Of a DNA stretch of 32,676 nucleotides, positions 8,909 through 18,791 are shown piece after piece; position 1 is the first letter of the stretch, and each line of letters starts with the position of its first letter. A program made the translations under genes and the position numbers. The notes beneath the pieces were generated by a model. That model ran no database searches. It saw only the letters and a program-made list of their open reading frames with translations, and was not told where the DNA came from. The DNA comes from Anaerolineales bacterium (GTDB lineage: Bacteria; Chloroflexota; Anaerolineae; 4572-78; J111). Where the stretch lies: assembly GCA_012032575.1 (NCBI GenBank), contig JAAUSP010000014.1, positions 1 through 32,676 of the forward strand, read 5' to 3'.

Positions 8909-10397
8909 GCGGCCCCCTTTTCCCAACCAGGCGAGGGAAGAGGCCGCGAGGAGTCGGGAATTCTGACTTCCTCGTGATAGGAACGTTCGGTGTTGACGGC
9001 CCAAATATCGTGGTTTTGGCCCAAGATAATATTTTCAACGGCCAACATAGCCGTGAGCATAGAATGATCCTGATTGTTGTACATGTGCAAGCCGTTGCGT
9101 CCAGTCGTTTGTAAATTTTCAATCGAGGCGAGATAGCTTTTGATCAGTTCCAGATAGGCTTTGTACTCGCCGGTATAAACAGGGTAAGCTTTGGGCTGGC
9201 GGAAGACAACCCCATCCAACACGTCGGCCTCCTGAACCAGACCCAGTTGAGCCAGCTCACGCCGGCCCAGCGCAATCAATTCGGCCTCGGCCATCTGCCA
9301 AAACGGTTCGTCCTCGTTGCAAAAATATTCCAGGCCGATGCAGGTAGTACCGGGGACGGGAGCCATATCGGGACTCCAGTTTTTAAAGTTTTGAATTCGA
9401 CCCACCCGCACTTCGGGACTGTGGACGTAAATCCAGTTGTCGGGAAAGATGTCGTCACGCCGTACGATGAGCGCGACGGTCAGGAAATCGCGGTAGGTCA
9501 GCTTGCGGGCGGCTTCGACAATTGCGGGGGCCGGGGCCGGTTTCATTTTTAGAATGAGTTCGCTCAGCGGCATACTGGAGATAAAATGGTCACCGCAGGC
9601 TGTTATCAGGCCGGTCGGACCATTCGACACAATACTTTTGACCCGCTGGCCGCTCATCTGTAACTCTACCACCTCGCTTTCCAAAAAACACGATGGTTTT
9701 GCGCTTCGATCAACTCTTGTACCCGCTCCCAGAGCATGCCCGGCCCGCGTCGGGGATAGTCAAAGGCATCAATCAGCGTTTTGACCGAGCCTTTTTCGGA
9801 TGGGAAGAGGGCATTTTTTACCGCCGTGGTCAGCGACAGGCCCTTGATACGCTGGGCGGCCCATTCGGCTTTGATTTCGGTGCAGGGGATGCCCCACACT
9901 TTTTCGGTGTAAGTTTTGAAAAAAATCTGGTATAGGCGTTTTCCAAAGCGATTGGAAACCCATTCCTCCAGGTTGTCCTCACGCGGAGAGGGTCGCAACT
10001 GCACCCAGACATAACTCAGACCGATGCGCATGCTTTCGATCAGGCCCAATTTGAGCAAAGCGTCGAAAAAGCGGATAGGGTAGTAAAAGAACTTCTTGTT
10101 GTAATAGATCCGTGACAGTCGGGAGCGATGAAGAAAATCATCGCCCAATACTTCACGCCACATGTCCTCCACTTCGGTCACTTTGGTAAAAAAGCGATGG
10201 CCGCCGATATCCACGCCGTAGCCTTTGTAATTTTCGGTGCGGGCAATACCCCCCACCAGCGACCCTTTTTCAAAGACAAAGGTCTGTTTACCGGCCTTAC
10301 TTAATTGATAAGCAGCAGTCAATCCGGCTGGACCGGCACCGATGATAACTACGTCGGTTTTTAATTCGGTGTACTGGTTTGAGTCTGTTTCAGTCAT
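8905..10397 (-). CDS. FAD-dependent oxidoreductase (protoporphyrinogen oxidase/amine oxidase-like), frame interrupted once
   Basis: The N-terminal piece (9666-10397) has the dinucleotide-binding motif IIGAGPAG (18-25), an acidic end of strand two (Glu43), GGIAR at 49-53 and GVDIGGHRFF at 61-70, followed by EEWVSNRFG and YTEKVWGIPC. These match a family of about 500-residue FAD oxidoreductases often found in polysaccharide gene clusters and annotated as protoporphyrinogen oxidase-like or UDP-galactopyranose-mutase-like. The C-terminal piece (8905-9684) continues in the next frame with the substrate and FAD domain, ending in NGLHMYNNQDHSM. The break is a missing base in the A-run at about 9682-9687: restoring one base joins HRVF to LESEVVEL and gives about 497 residues. 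The true reaction is unknown; redox or mutase chemistry on a sugar, or a lipid-desaturation role, are possible. The stop overlaps the GT2 start. Confidence 0.82.
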
Positions 10398-10413
10398 TTA
10401 GCCAACGATCAAT

Positions 10414-13120
10414 TCAACCTTTAACGTTCAACGTACCCACATTCAAACTATTCCCTTGTTCATTGCCGGCAACGTCAAAATAATTCAGCCGCAGATTCAG
10501 CTCCGGCTCGTACATACCCACCCGCAGAGTGTAACTACCGGACGGCAGGTCGGGCGGTAATTTGAGCAGGTGGCGATCCAGGGTTATCTGACCAGCCTCC
10601 CAGGTATTGGCATGAGAAGTGCCGCAGACTGGAAAATCGTCGGCCTGCCCCCAATTTTGACCATCTGCCGCAATTAAATGCACAAACACCTTATAACGCA
10701 AACTCAAGCGGCTTTGCGCCTGCCAGTGCAGAGTAACGGGCACGATACCCCCCGGTTGAGCATACCCCTCCGCCGCGTCGTAGCCAAGCAAGGCCACCCG
10801 GCCACTCAACTGCCCGGCCCGCTCCAGATACTCCGATGGGGCGTTATTTTTAATTCCGACCCCTCGCCCAAAACCCAGGGCCGGCTGGAGGCCGCCACCT
10901 GGGGGCGGCGCGGGTTGAGCGGTCATCACCGGAGCAAAATCGGCGGACGTGACGGGCGGCTCAAAAGAGACCGGCTCGGTCAAATCTATTGGTTCGACCG
11001 CACCGAAAGGTTGAAACTCCAACACGGTCAGCCGCAAACGGTTATTGCCCCAAATCCGGTAGCGCGGCGCGTAGCCGAAATTGGCCGGGTCGAAGGGTAC
11101 TTTATAATCGTCGTCGCCCTTGTACGTAATTTCGCCCTGCAACACATAATGGGGGTAGCAGGGCGTCGAATGAGCACCCAACATATACCAGATGGGCGCG
11201 TTGCCATCGTCATTGCCGGCCCAACTTCCCTCCAGACGGCCCGTTCGGCGCAGTTGGCCGACAAGCTGCCAGCCCAGTCGAAAAGGATAGCCGAAACCAA
11301 TCCGGGTCCCGTAGGGATAAGCTGCGTCGGTGGGATAAAAAATGCTTTTGTGGTCAGGATAGGTCAGCACATATTCCAGGTCGCTGCGCAAAAAGAGCAT
11401 AACTGTGTGTCCGGCAAAAACGGTCAGCGCTACCCCTGCTAAGCCAACCCCTAACCAACGTCCGGCTGGCTGTGACAACTTCGGCCAGGCGGCTACGGCT
11501 CTTTGCCACCCCTGCACCACCGCCCAGCCCACCCAAAGGGCTAACGCCCCCAGAAAGAGATAGTGGTGTTTGCCGGGCCGGCTGACCAAAAATACGTAGA
11601 CCCAAAACGGCGGGGCCAGCCACAACCATAAGACCCGCTGCGCCAGAGAAGTCTGCGGCGAAAAAATTACCCGGCCAAAGAATAAGGCCGTCCCTCCCGC
11701 CAGCACCCACGCCGCTATTTGCGTCTGGCCCAACCACCACAGCGCTGCTCCACTTACAATGAGCAAAAGGGCAATCAGGTAAAAATAGAATCTCTCCCCT
11801 GCGATTTTGCGACCCTGCCACCCTGCCACCCAGAGCAACAGCCCATTAAAAAAAACTACGTAATAAGCCGAGTTATACTTCAGCGCCTCGTAATAAAAAA
11901 AGTGGGCCAGATTGTTAAACGGGGGGCTGCTCCCGCCACCAATCCGGTTTTCCAGGTATGTCCCCGTACTTTCCAGATTGGGGTTTAATAGAAAAGGCAC
12001 ATAAAACAAAGCCACCGGCACGATGAAGATGAGGAGAGAAGGCCAGACACGTGAGGCATGAGGCGTGATACGTGATACGTGAGGCGTGAGGTGTGAGGCG
12101 ATGAGGCAACGAAAAGGCATAGAATTTTTCGCGTCCCCGCGTCCTCGCGTCCTCGCCTCCCCACCGGCAAAGGTTAGGTAAGCTACGACCGGCAGCAGCA
12201 ACACGGTTTCAAAATGAAACAGAAACGAGCCGGCCAGCAGGAAGGTAGCCAGTCCGTGCCAGTGCCGGGACAGATTACCCTTTGCTGAAACCGATAATAG
12301 GCATAGATAGCGGCCAGGGTCAATAACAGCACCACGCTTTGATACTGGGCCGTGCGGGCATAAGAAACAAAACTCCGTCAATCGCCACCAGCAGCCCGGC
12401 GGCCAGGCCGACCCAACGATTGAACAACCGCTGCCCCAACAGCACCATAAAACCGGCACTAACCGTTCCGGCCAGAGCAAAAGGCAGTCGCGCTGTCTGT
12501 TCGTCAAAACGGCCGGTTAACCCCCCGATGGCGTTGAGTAATAAAATCTCGCCGGGGCCTTTGGAATGGGTCAGCAGTGCATCTACCTGGCCGTAAACCA
12601 GCGAAACCGCTCGCAGCAAAATATCGGCTTCATCGCCCTGATAATCGGAGTAGTGGATATTTACAATGCGGAAGCAAGCTGCAAGCAGGAGAACTAGAAT
12701 GAGCGAATAGGCGAATGGGCGAATGGGCGAAGAAGCAGCATCGCTTTGGCGGTCAGGATTTGGTCCATGCTGTGACTGATTTGTCACTGCTCGTCGCCAG
12801 GCAATCAGGATAAAAAGCAGAGTCATTCCACCCAAACTCAGGGCGACTGGTAAAGCGGTCAGGGGCAGCCGGGCGAAGGCCATGACCAATAATGGTATAA
12901 TTGTTAAACTGTAACTTACCGGCACTGCGATAAGCCATTGCTCCGGCGGCGTTAAATGACCGGGCTGCGGCCAGAGCGCTTTGAGCAAAGCATAACCCGG
13001 TAAAAAACCAATCAGGCTTAAGCCGGCGATTAATTGCCAGGGGTACCAGGGGATAACCAGGATGAGTAAGGGTAGTAGACAAGCACTCGCTCCCAGATAA
13101 ATCAAGGGATTATTTTTCAT
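10414..13120 (-). CDS. G3: GT-C glycosyltransferase with extra N-terminal membrane domain, frame interrupted twice
   Basis: The first about 110 residues are a four-helix membrane segment (IGFLPGYALLKALWP, then LTPPEQWLIAVPVSYSLT) resembling DUF1616-type domains, which the other array members lack. The GT-C core follows, with YQGDEADILLRA (acidic pair 163-164) and THSKGPGEILLLNAIGG. The frame from 13120 breaks near 12369-12372 (one A missing on the plus strand; reading continues VSYARTAQYQSVVLLLTL) and again near 12278-12280 (one C missing; reading continues NLSRHWHGLATFLLAG), then runs open to 10414. The C-terminal part has a proline/glycine linker (PAPPPGGG) and one beta-sandwich-like module (VTLHWQAQ, YKVFVHLIAADGQ, YTLRVGMYEP). 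The restored length is about 902 residues. The gene contains four short tandem repeat tracts. It lies 16 bases before the oxidoreductase start. Acceptor unknown. Confidence 0.78.
11813..11830. repeat. Octanucleotide repeat inside G3
   Basis: The unit ccctgcca occurs twice in a row (11813-11820, 11821-11828) with a partial third. It encodes VAGWQGRKIAG in a loop of G3. Only just over two copies, so weak alone; it belongs to the same class as the longer tracts nearby. Confidence 0.45.
12051..12107. repeat. Heptanucleotide tandem repeat inside G3 (gtgaggc/gtgatac type)
   Basis: Seven units lie in perfect 7-base register: gtgaggc, atgaggc, gtgatac twice, gtgaggc, gtgaggt, gtgaggc (12051-12099). 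After one extra base comes another atgaggc (12101-12107). On the coding strand of G3 the tract reads as LTPHVSRITPHASRV, a 7-residue periodic peptide in a loop before a membrane helix. The same gtgaggc unit returns at the right edge of the window. Confidence 0.85.
12131..12162. repeat. Octanucleotide tandem repeat inside G3 (gcgtcctc type)
   Basis: Four 8-base units: gcgtcccc, gcgtcctc twice, gcctcccc. Together with the heptamer tract 24 bases away it forms one repeat-filled loop of G3, reading GGEARTRGRGDAK in the protein. Confidence 0.7.
12703..12734. repeat. Octanucleotide tandem repeat inside G3 (gcgaatgg type)
   Basis: Units gcgaatag, gcgaatgg, gcgaatgg and gcgaagaa follow one another. 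They encode SSPIRPFAYS between the extra N-terminal domain and the GT-C core of G3. Almost the same repeat sits in G9 at 29129-29151, where it also precedes a membrane helix. Confidence 0.7.
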
Positions 13121-13295
13121 ATCCGGTAGAAGGGGTTAGAGGTGAGGCCCTACGAATTACCCGATGATCTTCCACCCTCCCAACTTATGGCCTCCGCGCA
13201 TCTATTTGGCTTTTTAAAGCCTGGGCACATGACGCTGCCAAAACAGGGGCCATTTTACCATCAGATGGATGAATATTCAAACCGGGTCCGTATCC

Positions 13296-15856
13296 TCATT
13301 GGCCCGGCTCACCGGCGGCAATAACGACCTGGCTCAACTCCTGTCGGATTACTTCTGCTTCCGTTTCGGCGTCGAACAGAGCGATTTCCAGGTGATACAC
13401 ACCGGGTGTGGCTTCAGCCGGCAGAGTCAACAGCCAGGGGTCCTGGACAATTTGCCCCGCTTGCCACTCGGTCGAAGGGTAGCCGCTCCGCACCGGGCGA
13501 CCCAGCCAGTAGGCTGCTTCCTGCCCCTGTTGATCAAGCAGCCGCAGCAGAATTACATAATCGTGACTGACTGGGGTCAAGGCTTGCCAATAAAGCGTAG
13601 CCCACAGATTGGCTCCGGGTAGCACATTTTTTGGTTCCAGGTTATATCCAATCAGAGCCAGATCATCGTTGACTGGCAGTTGGAATGGAGACGGCGGTTG
13701 AAAAGTCGCAGGGTAATTTTTGGCCGGGATGACGTGAATGGGTTTGGTATCTTCAGGCAGTTCAAAGGTGCCGATGATTTCCCCGTTGTCGGTGCGAAAG
13801 CCGTATTGCAAAAAATAATCGCCGGGGGGCATGCCCACGGGCAGGGTTAGCGGCGCGTCGCTTTCAACAATAGACTCGCCGGTGCGATTGGCTTCTTCAA
13901 AGCCAGGGCGAGGCTGGGCGATGGCTTCGGCCCAGACATATCCATCCACATCCACCAGGCGGACAAAAAAGCGGTCGGTTTCCAACTGCCCCTCGTTGCG
14001 CCAAAACAAGGTCAGCGGCAGGGTGTCACCCGCCGCAACGTTTACGTCGCCCTGGCATGGACTCGGCTGGCATAAGTTGTAGCCAAACAGCGTCCCGCGT
14101 CCTTCGAGCTTGTGTCCGCCACCGTAATACTGGGCCGCCGGACCGGGGTAAAGCCAGGCATACTCCAGGCCCTGCAAAGTGACGGTATCGAGAGATTTCC
14201 GGCGTTGCAGATAATTGATGATGGCCGGATCGTGTTTGCCCCGCTGGAGTTGAGAAATGTAGATCGAGACGTAATCGGCCTGCATCCAGCGCCCGTCCAG
14301 GTTGTCCAAAGCAATAGTTTTACCCCGATAAAGAGATCTAATTTTTGTAGAGTTAGCCGTAGCAACCTTTAAATTCTCGGCCCCCGGCAGGGTGTTCAGA
14401 TGAGCCGCAACCAAATCAAGTCCCTCACCGCCAATGCCGACCGGCAAAATCCGGGCCGCCTGCTGAATACCGCCCAGAAGCGGATTCCAATAAGTATAAT
14501 AGTAAGGATGATGAGGCAGAGCCAGGGCTATTTGCAAACCCAGAAGAAACAGGGCCGGAAGCCAGACCATTGTTTGCATTTTGGCTGTCAAAGATCGAAT
14601 CTGGGACTGTTCCGTCGTCAGCCAACGCCAGGCAGCGACCAGCCCCAATGCCGCCATAATATTGAGGGTGGGCAGCATAGGGATGACGTAGCGATCAAAT
14701 TTGAGTTCCGACAGGGTAATCAGGACCAGGTAGGGGATCAGGTAAAGCGCCATAATCCCTACGGCCAGCTTGACCGGGCCCGACAGCCAGCGGGTCGGCC
14801 AGGTTACCACCAGCGAAATCAGTCCTAGCCACAAAGCCGGGCCGGTGCGATAAAGCAAAACCACTGGATAGAAAGATGGGCCGAGATCTTTATAGTCGAG
14901 GAGAGCGCCCCAGAAAAATGTACGCTCCCCCCGCCCTCCCCTTCAACGGCACGAAAGGCGACATAATCATACATTTGTTGTATGGTTTTGATCGGCTCAA
15001 CCCATAACGCTGGCCAGAGCAGAAACACGACCAGCAGGAGTACGCCCATCCACAGCAATAATAAGCTCAACCCATTTATCAAAAGACGAATATTAATCGC
15101 AAAAATCTGCTGCTGTTTCGGCCATGTTGAGCCAGCCTCTTTTAACTCTCCATGATTCTGGCCCCTCCAGAATGGAGCACTGATGATCACCAATAACTCA
15201 ATGGGCAACAAGGCCACTGCCGAAACTTTACTCAATAATGCCATTCCGGTTAAACCACCGGCCAAAATGACATAACGAAGGCGAGGCTGGGTTGAATACA
15301 ATAGCAAAGCCAGCAAGGCCAACGTACTCAGGCTGGTCAACATACCCTCAGTGCGCACAGCGCGGGATTCGGTTAACAAGAATGGGTCAAAAGCCAATAG
15401 AAAACCGGCAAGCCAGGCCACCCCGCTGCCGAATATATGTCGTATAAAAATAACTTGTAAAGTAAGGAGGAGAGTATTGGCTATGCCAACTACTTGACGC
15501 TTATAGGCGAGGGCCTCGATACTGTTATCTGCTCCCACCGCTACGGGCCAATTACTAAAGCCATTCAATCCAAATTTTACCCAACTTCCGATTGTTTCTG
15601 CCCACATTAAGGCTACACCCGGATGTCCGGCATGGTAAGTTTGGGCCAGGTCGCCGCTGGCCAAAGCCTGGGTAAATTTGGCTGAACCTTCGAGCCAATA
15701 GAACTCATCCGGCCCCACAAAAACATCCAGGTTGAGCACACGCGGCCAGAGCGCCAGGAGAAAAATGACAGCAGCCAATATCAACGGAGATTGTGCCAGG
15801 GATTGTACCGACAACTGAGAGCGGATGCGGGCCAAGGATTTGACGTTAGTAGACAT
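13296..15856 (-). CDS. G4: GT-C membrane glycosyltransferase with two C-terminal modules, frame interrupted once
   Basis: Starts with ATG at 15856. After the first helix is VFVGPDEFYWLEG (acidic pair 50-51), then HAGHPGVALMWAET, AFDPFLLTESRAVRTEG, LSKVSAVALLP and LLWPALWVEP, a signature series shared with G5-G9. The frame breaks in an A-run on the plus strand at 14914-14918: one missing base joins GGSVHF to FWGALLDYKDLGPSFYP, and the next frame is open from there to 13296. After the last helix (LPHHPYYYTYWNPLLGG) comes the conserved extracytoplasmic segment GEGLDLVAAHLN...QADYVSIYISQLQR...LEYAWLYPGP, then two beta-sandwich-like modules (LPLTLFWRNEG and LWATLYWQAL). Restored length is about 853 residues. 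The stop lies 176 bases from the G3 start, the widest gap in the array. Acceptor and donor are unknown. Confidence 0.8.
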
Positions 15857-15859
15857 AAT

Positions 15860-18780
15860 TCAATGAACCGACAAAGTTTTGAGGAAAATAAAATCATTAT
15901 CTCCGGTCACTGTTAACCGTTTGCCGGTTGCCGCATCATACATCCCGGCAATCAAACTGTAATCACCCGGAGGCAGGTTGGCGAATTCGATGAGGTGCCG
16001 GTCGGTGATGACCTCGTTGACAGCCCAATCGGTGGTGGGCACAGCGCCTGCGGCGGGCAGGCCGTCGTGCTGGGCGACAACCTGGCCTTTAGGGTTGAGC
16101 AGTTGGACAAACACGGTATATGATGTAGCGGCAGCCTTGTTGGCCTGCCAATAAAGAGTCACCTGCAAACGAGTTCCGCCCATAATCGGCCTGGCTATCA
16201 GATCGAAACCTAACAAGGTTGTTTGAGCGCCCACCTGTTTGTTGACAGGATAAGGTAAAGCCGGAACATCAAAATGCTGGGGACGCTTGATCACCATTAT
16301 TTTGCCCAATTTAAGTTGTCCCACCTGCGCCTGGGTCTGGGCATCAAATACAGTTATTTGCAAAGCGTAGTTGCCCGGAGAAAGATTAACCGGCAGTTCC
16401 AGGCGCCAGGGATCCCCCACAATTTCACCGGCGGTCCATTGGGTGGTAGGATAACTGCTCATCACCGGTCGCCCCAGCCAGTAAACGGCTTCTTGCCCGG
16501 TTGAATCGAGGAGTTGCAGGGCAAAGATATAATCTTGAGACAGTGCTGCCTCTGCTTGCCAAAACAGGGTTAACCAGTTGAGGTCTGAGCGAACCAGGGT
16601 ATTGTTGGGCAAATTGTAACCCATCAGGGTAAGATTGGGGGCAATCAACCGGTCATGCGGCTGGTTCTCAAGCGGGTAAGAAAGCTGAAGCAATCTGGTG
16701 GGCCGAGTAACCGTCAATTTAGCGCCGCCGGCAGGGAGTTGAAATTCACCCAACTGTTCGGCCATTCCGGCTGACCGAAAGCCAATCTGTAAAAAATAAT
16801 CACCCGGCGGCGTTCCAACAGGAATAGACAGGTTAGCCTCGCTTTCGATGATAGCTTGCCGGGTCAATGAGGCGGTTTCGTAGCCGGGTTGCGGGCGAGA
16901 CAGGGTTTCACTCCAAACATATCCGTCGGGGCTAACCAGACGAACAAATAACTCGTCATCATTACCAGCCCCATCATTTTGCCAGTACAATTTCAGCATT
17001 GCTGTATCCCCTGCGGCCAGGGTTTGTTGGGCTAAATCATAGCCTAACAACAGCCCTAAACCATCGAGCTTACTGTTTACATAGTAATCAGCCTCTGGTC
17101 CGCGATAAATCCAGGCCAGGGGCAAGCCGCCAAACCTGACTTCCTTAATCAAGGGCTGACGCATGATATAGGCGTAATAAAATGACTCAATCTTTTTTTG
17201 CTGGATATCCTCAACCGGAATTAAAATATAATCAGCTTGAATCCAGGGTTCACCATAAACGAGACGAATTGTCTGGCCTTTGATTTCGGGGGCAAGACTG
17301 CGTACGGTAGTGCTGGCAACCTTAAGCGATTCAGCATTATCCAGGTTGTTAAGATAAGCAGCAGCCACTCCCAAATCCAGACCCCAGGCCAACATTGTGG
17401 CGTGGTAAACCCAGCGAGACCCCAAAATCAACGGGTTGAAATATGAGTAATAATACGGATGATGGGGCAACGATACTGCCGCTTGAACCAGCAGTACAAA
17501 CCCCAACGCGGCTGAGACAAAAATTGAGCGTGGTGAGTTACCCATTTTTTTATCAGCACGGCTGCCAGCCTGACCAGACCGATGGCCCCCAAGATGTCCA
17601 GAGCAGGAAAGAGCGGCAGGGCATAATGGTCACGTTTGAGATACCCTACGGTTATAACAAACCAGATGCTAAGCGCATAAAGACTCAGGCCAAGAGCAGT
17701 GAGGGTAGGATTGGGTTTGAAAAACGGTGGTGTTTGACAATTAAACCAGGTTTTTAATTGCGTTATCAGGGTCCGCCTCTGGCCGGCAAAAGTGATTTCA
17801 ACGACACTCACCATCAGACCAATCATGACCAGGGGCGACAGCCGCAGCGGAATCGTGACCAGATAAAAAAGGGGAAAAGGGTCTTCGGTTGACAGTTGAC
17901 CCATAAAATAATTTAAGCGTCCACCGTCAAAACTGGTATCAAAGGCAAAGTGGAACATCCAGGCTAGAGCCGGACCGGGTGTCACCCACAGCGCCGGCCA
18001 CACCGCCCAAAATACAGCCACTGCTGTTCCACTCCAGGCTAACCCACTCATCAAGCCCCACCCCACGCCGGCTGTCCAGCGATCTTGCCGGACCCGCCAT
18101 AAGGCAAAGGCCAGGATAACCAACCCTATAAACGGGAGTATGGCCACTGTTGAAGTTTTGTTGGCAAGGGCCAACCCCATCGCCGCCCCCGAAAGAAACA
18201 GGTAGCGCCAGCGATACTCTGTCAAATAAACAAGCATACAAATGGCCGAACTGGTCATCAGCGTGGCCATAAGGGCATCTCCACGCAGGGTGCGTGAGTC
18301 GCTGAGAAGAAACGGATCAAGGGCGAGCAGAATCGTTGCGACCAGGGCAACATTTCGTCCAAATTGGCGCTGAACCAGCCAGAGCAACCCCAGCAACAGC
18401 AGAACATTGCACAGAGCCATGGGCAGACGACGGGCCGCCAGATCAAAAAAAACAATGGTTTCTTGATCCAAATGGAGTTGAGTCAGGGCCTGAGGTGAGG
18501 GCAGGCCGGTTAGAACGGCCCAGCCATATCGGGCCGCCAGCCCCAGGCATTGAATCAGCAAAACCATAATACCCGGATGACCACGCCCAACAATCGTTCC
18601 GGCCCAATCGCCATTTTGCAGTGCCTGGAAAAATTGGTTAGACCAGGGCCAATAGAGCGGTTCATCAAAGGCCACAAACGCACCCAATTCAAGCACACGA
18701 GGTAAGGTTATCAGCGCCACAACAGCCGTTAGCAGTAACAGTCTCTTTAAGTTCCCAAAGCTTCGTTTATGCTTTATCAA
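15860..18780 (-). CDS. G5: GT-C membrane glycosyltransferase with three C-terminal modules, frame interrupted once
   Basis: The frame opens at a TTG (18780) 11 bases after the G6 stop. Landmarks are AFVAFDEPLYWPWS (acidic pair 39-40), GRGHPGIMVL, ALDPFLLSDSRTLRGDA, NKTSTVAILP and AVWPALWVTP. The break lies in a run of seven T on the plus strand at 17545-17551: one missing base joins AAVLIKK to MGNSPRSIF, after which the frame is open to 15860. The extracytoplasmic segment (LDLGVAAAYLN, WIQADYILIP, LAWIYRGP) is followed by three beta-sandwich-like modules in tandem (LKLYWQNDG, LTLFWQAE, VTLYWQAN). The third ends with YSLIAGMYDAATGKRL. Restored length is about 973 residues. The gene ends only three bases before the G4 ATG. 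It is likely an outer-face glycosyltransferase with unknown substrates. Confidence 0.8.
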
Positions 18781-18791
18781 TGTTACTACAA

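Noticed and set aside
13121..13295. Promoter or terminator in the gap between G4 and G3
   Set aside because: Two small palindromes are visible (ggctttttaaagcc at 13208-13221, ccatcagatgg near 13258), but no convincing -35/-10 pair and no stem followed by a T-run on the minus strand.
17545..17551. Programmed frameshifting to explain the split genes
   Set aside because: The break sites share no common slippery sequence, go in both directions, and also affect the unrelated oxidoreductase. Sequencing error explains them more simply.
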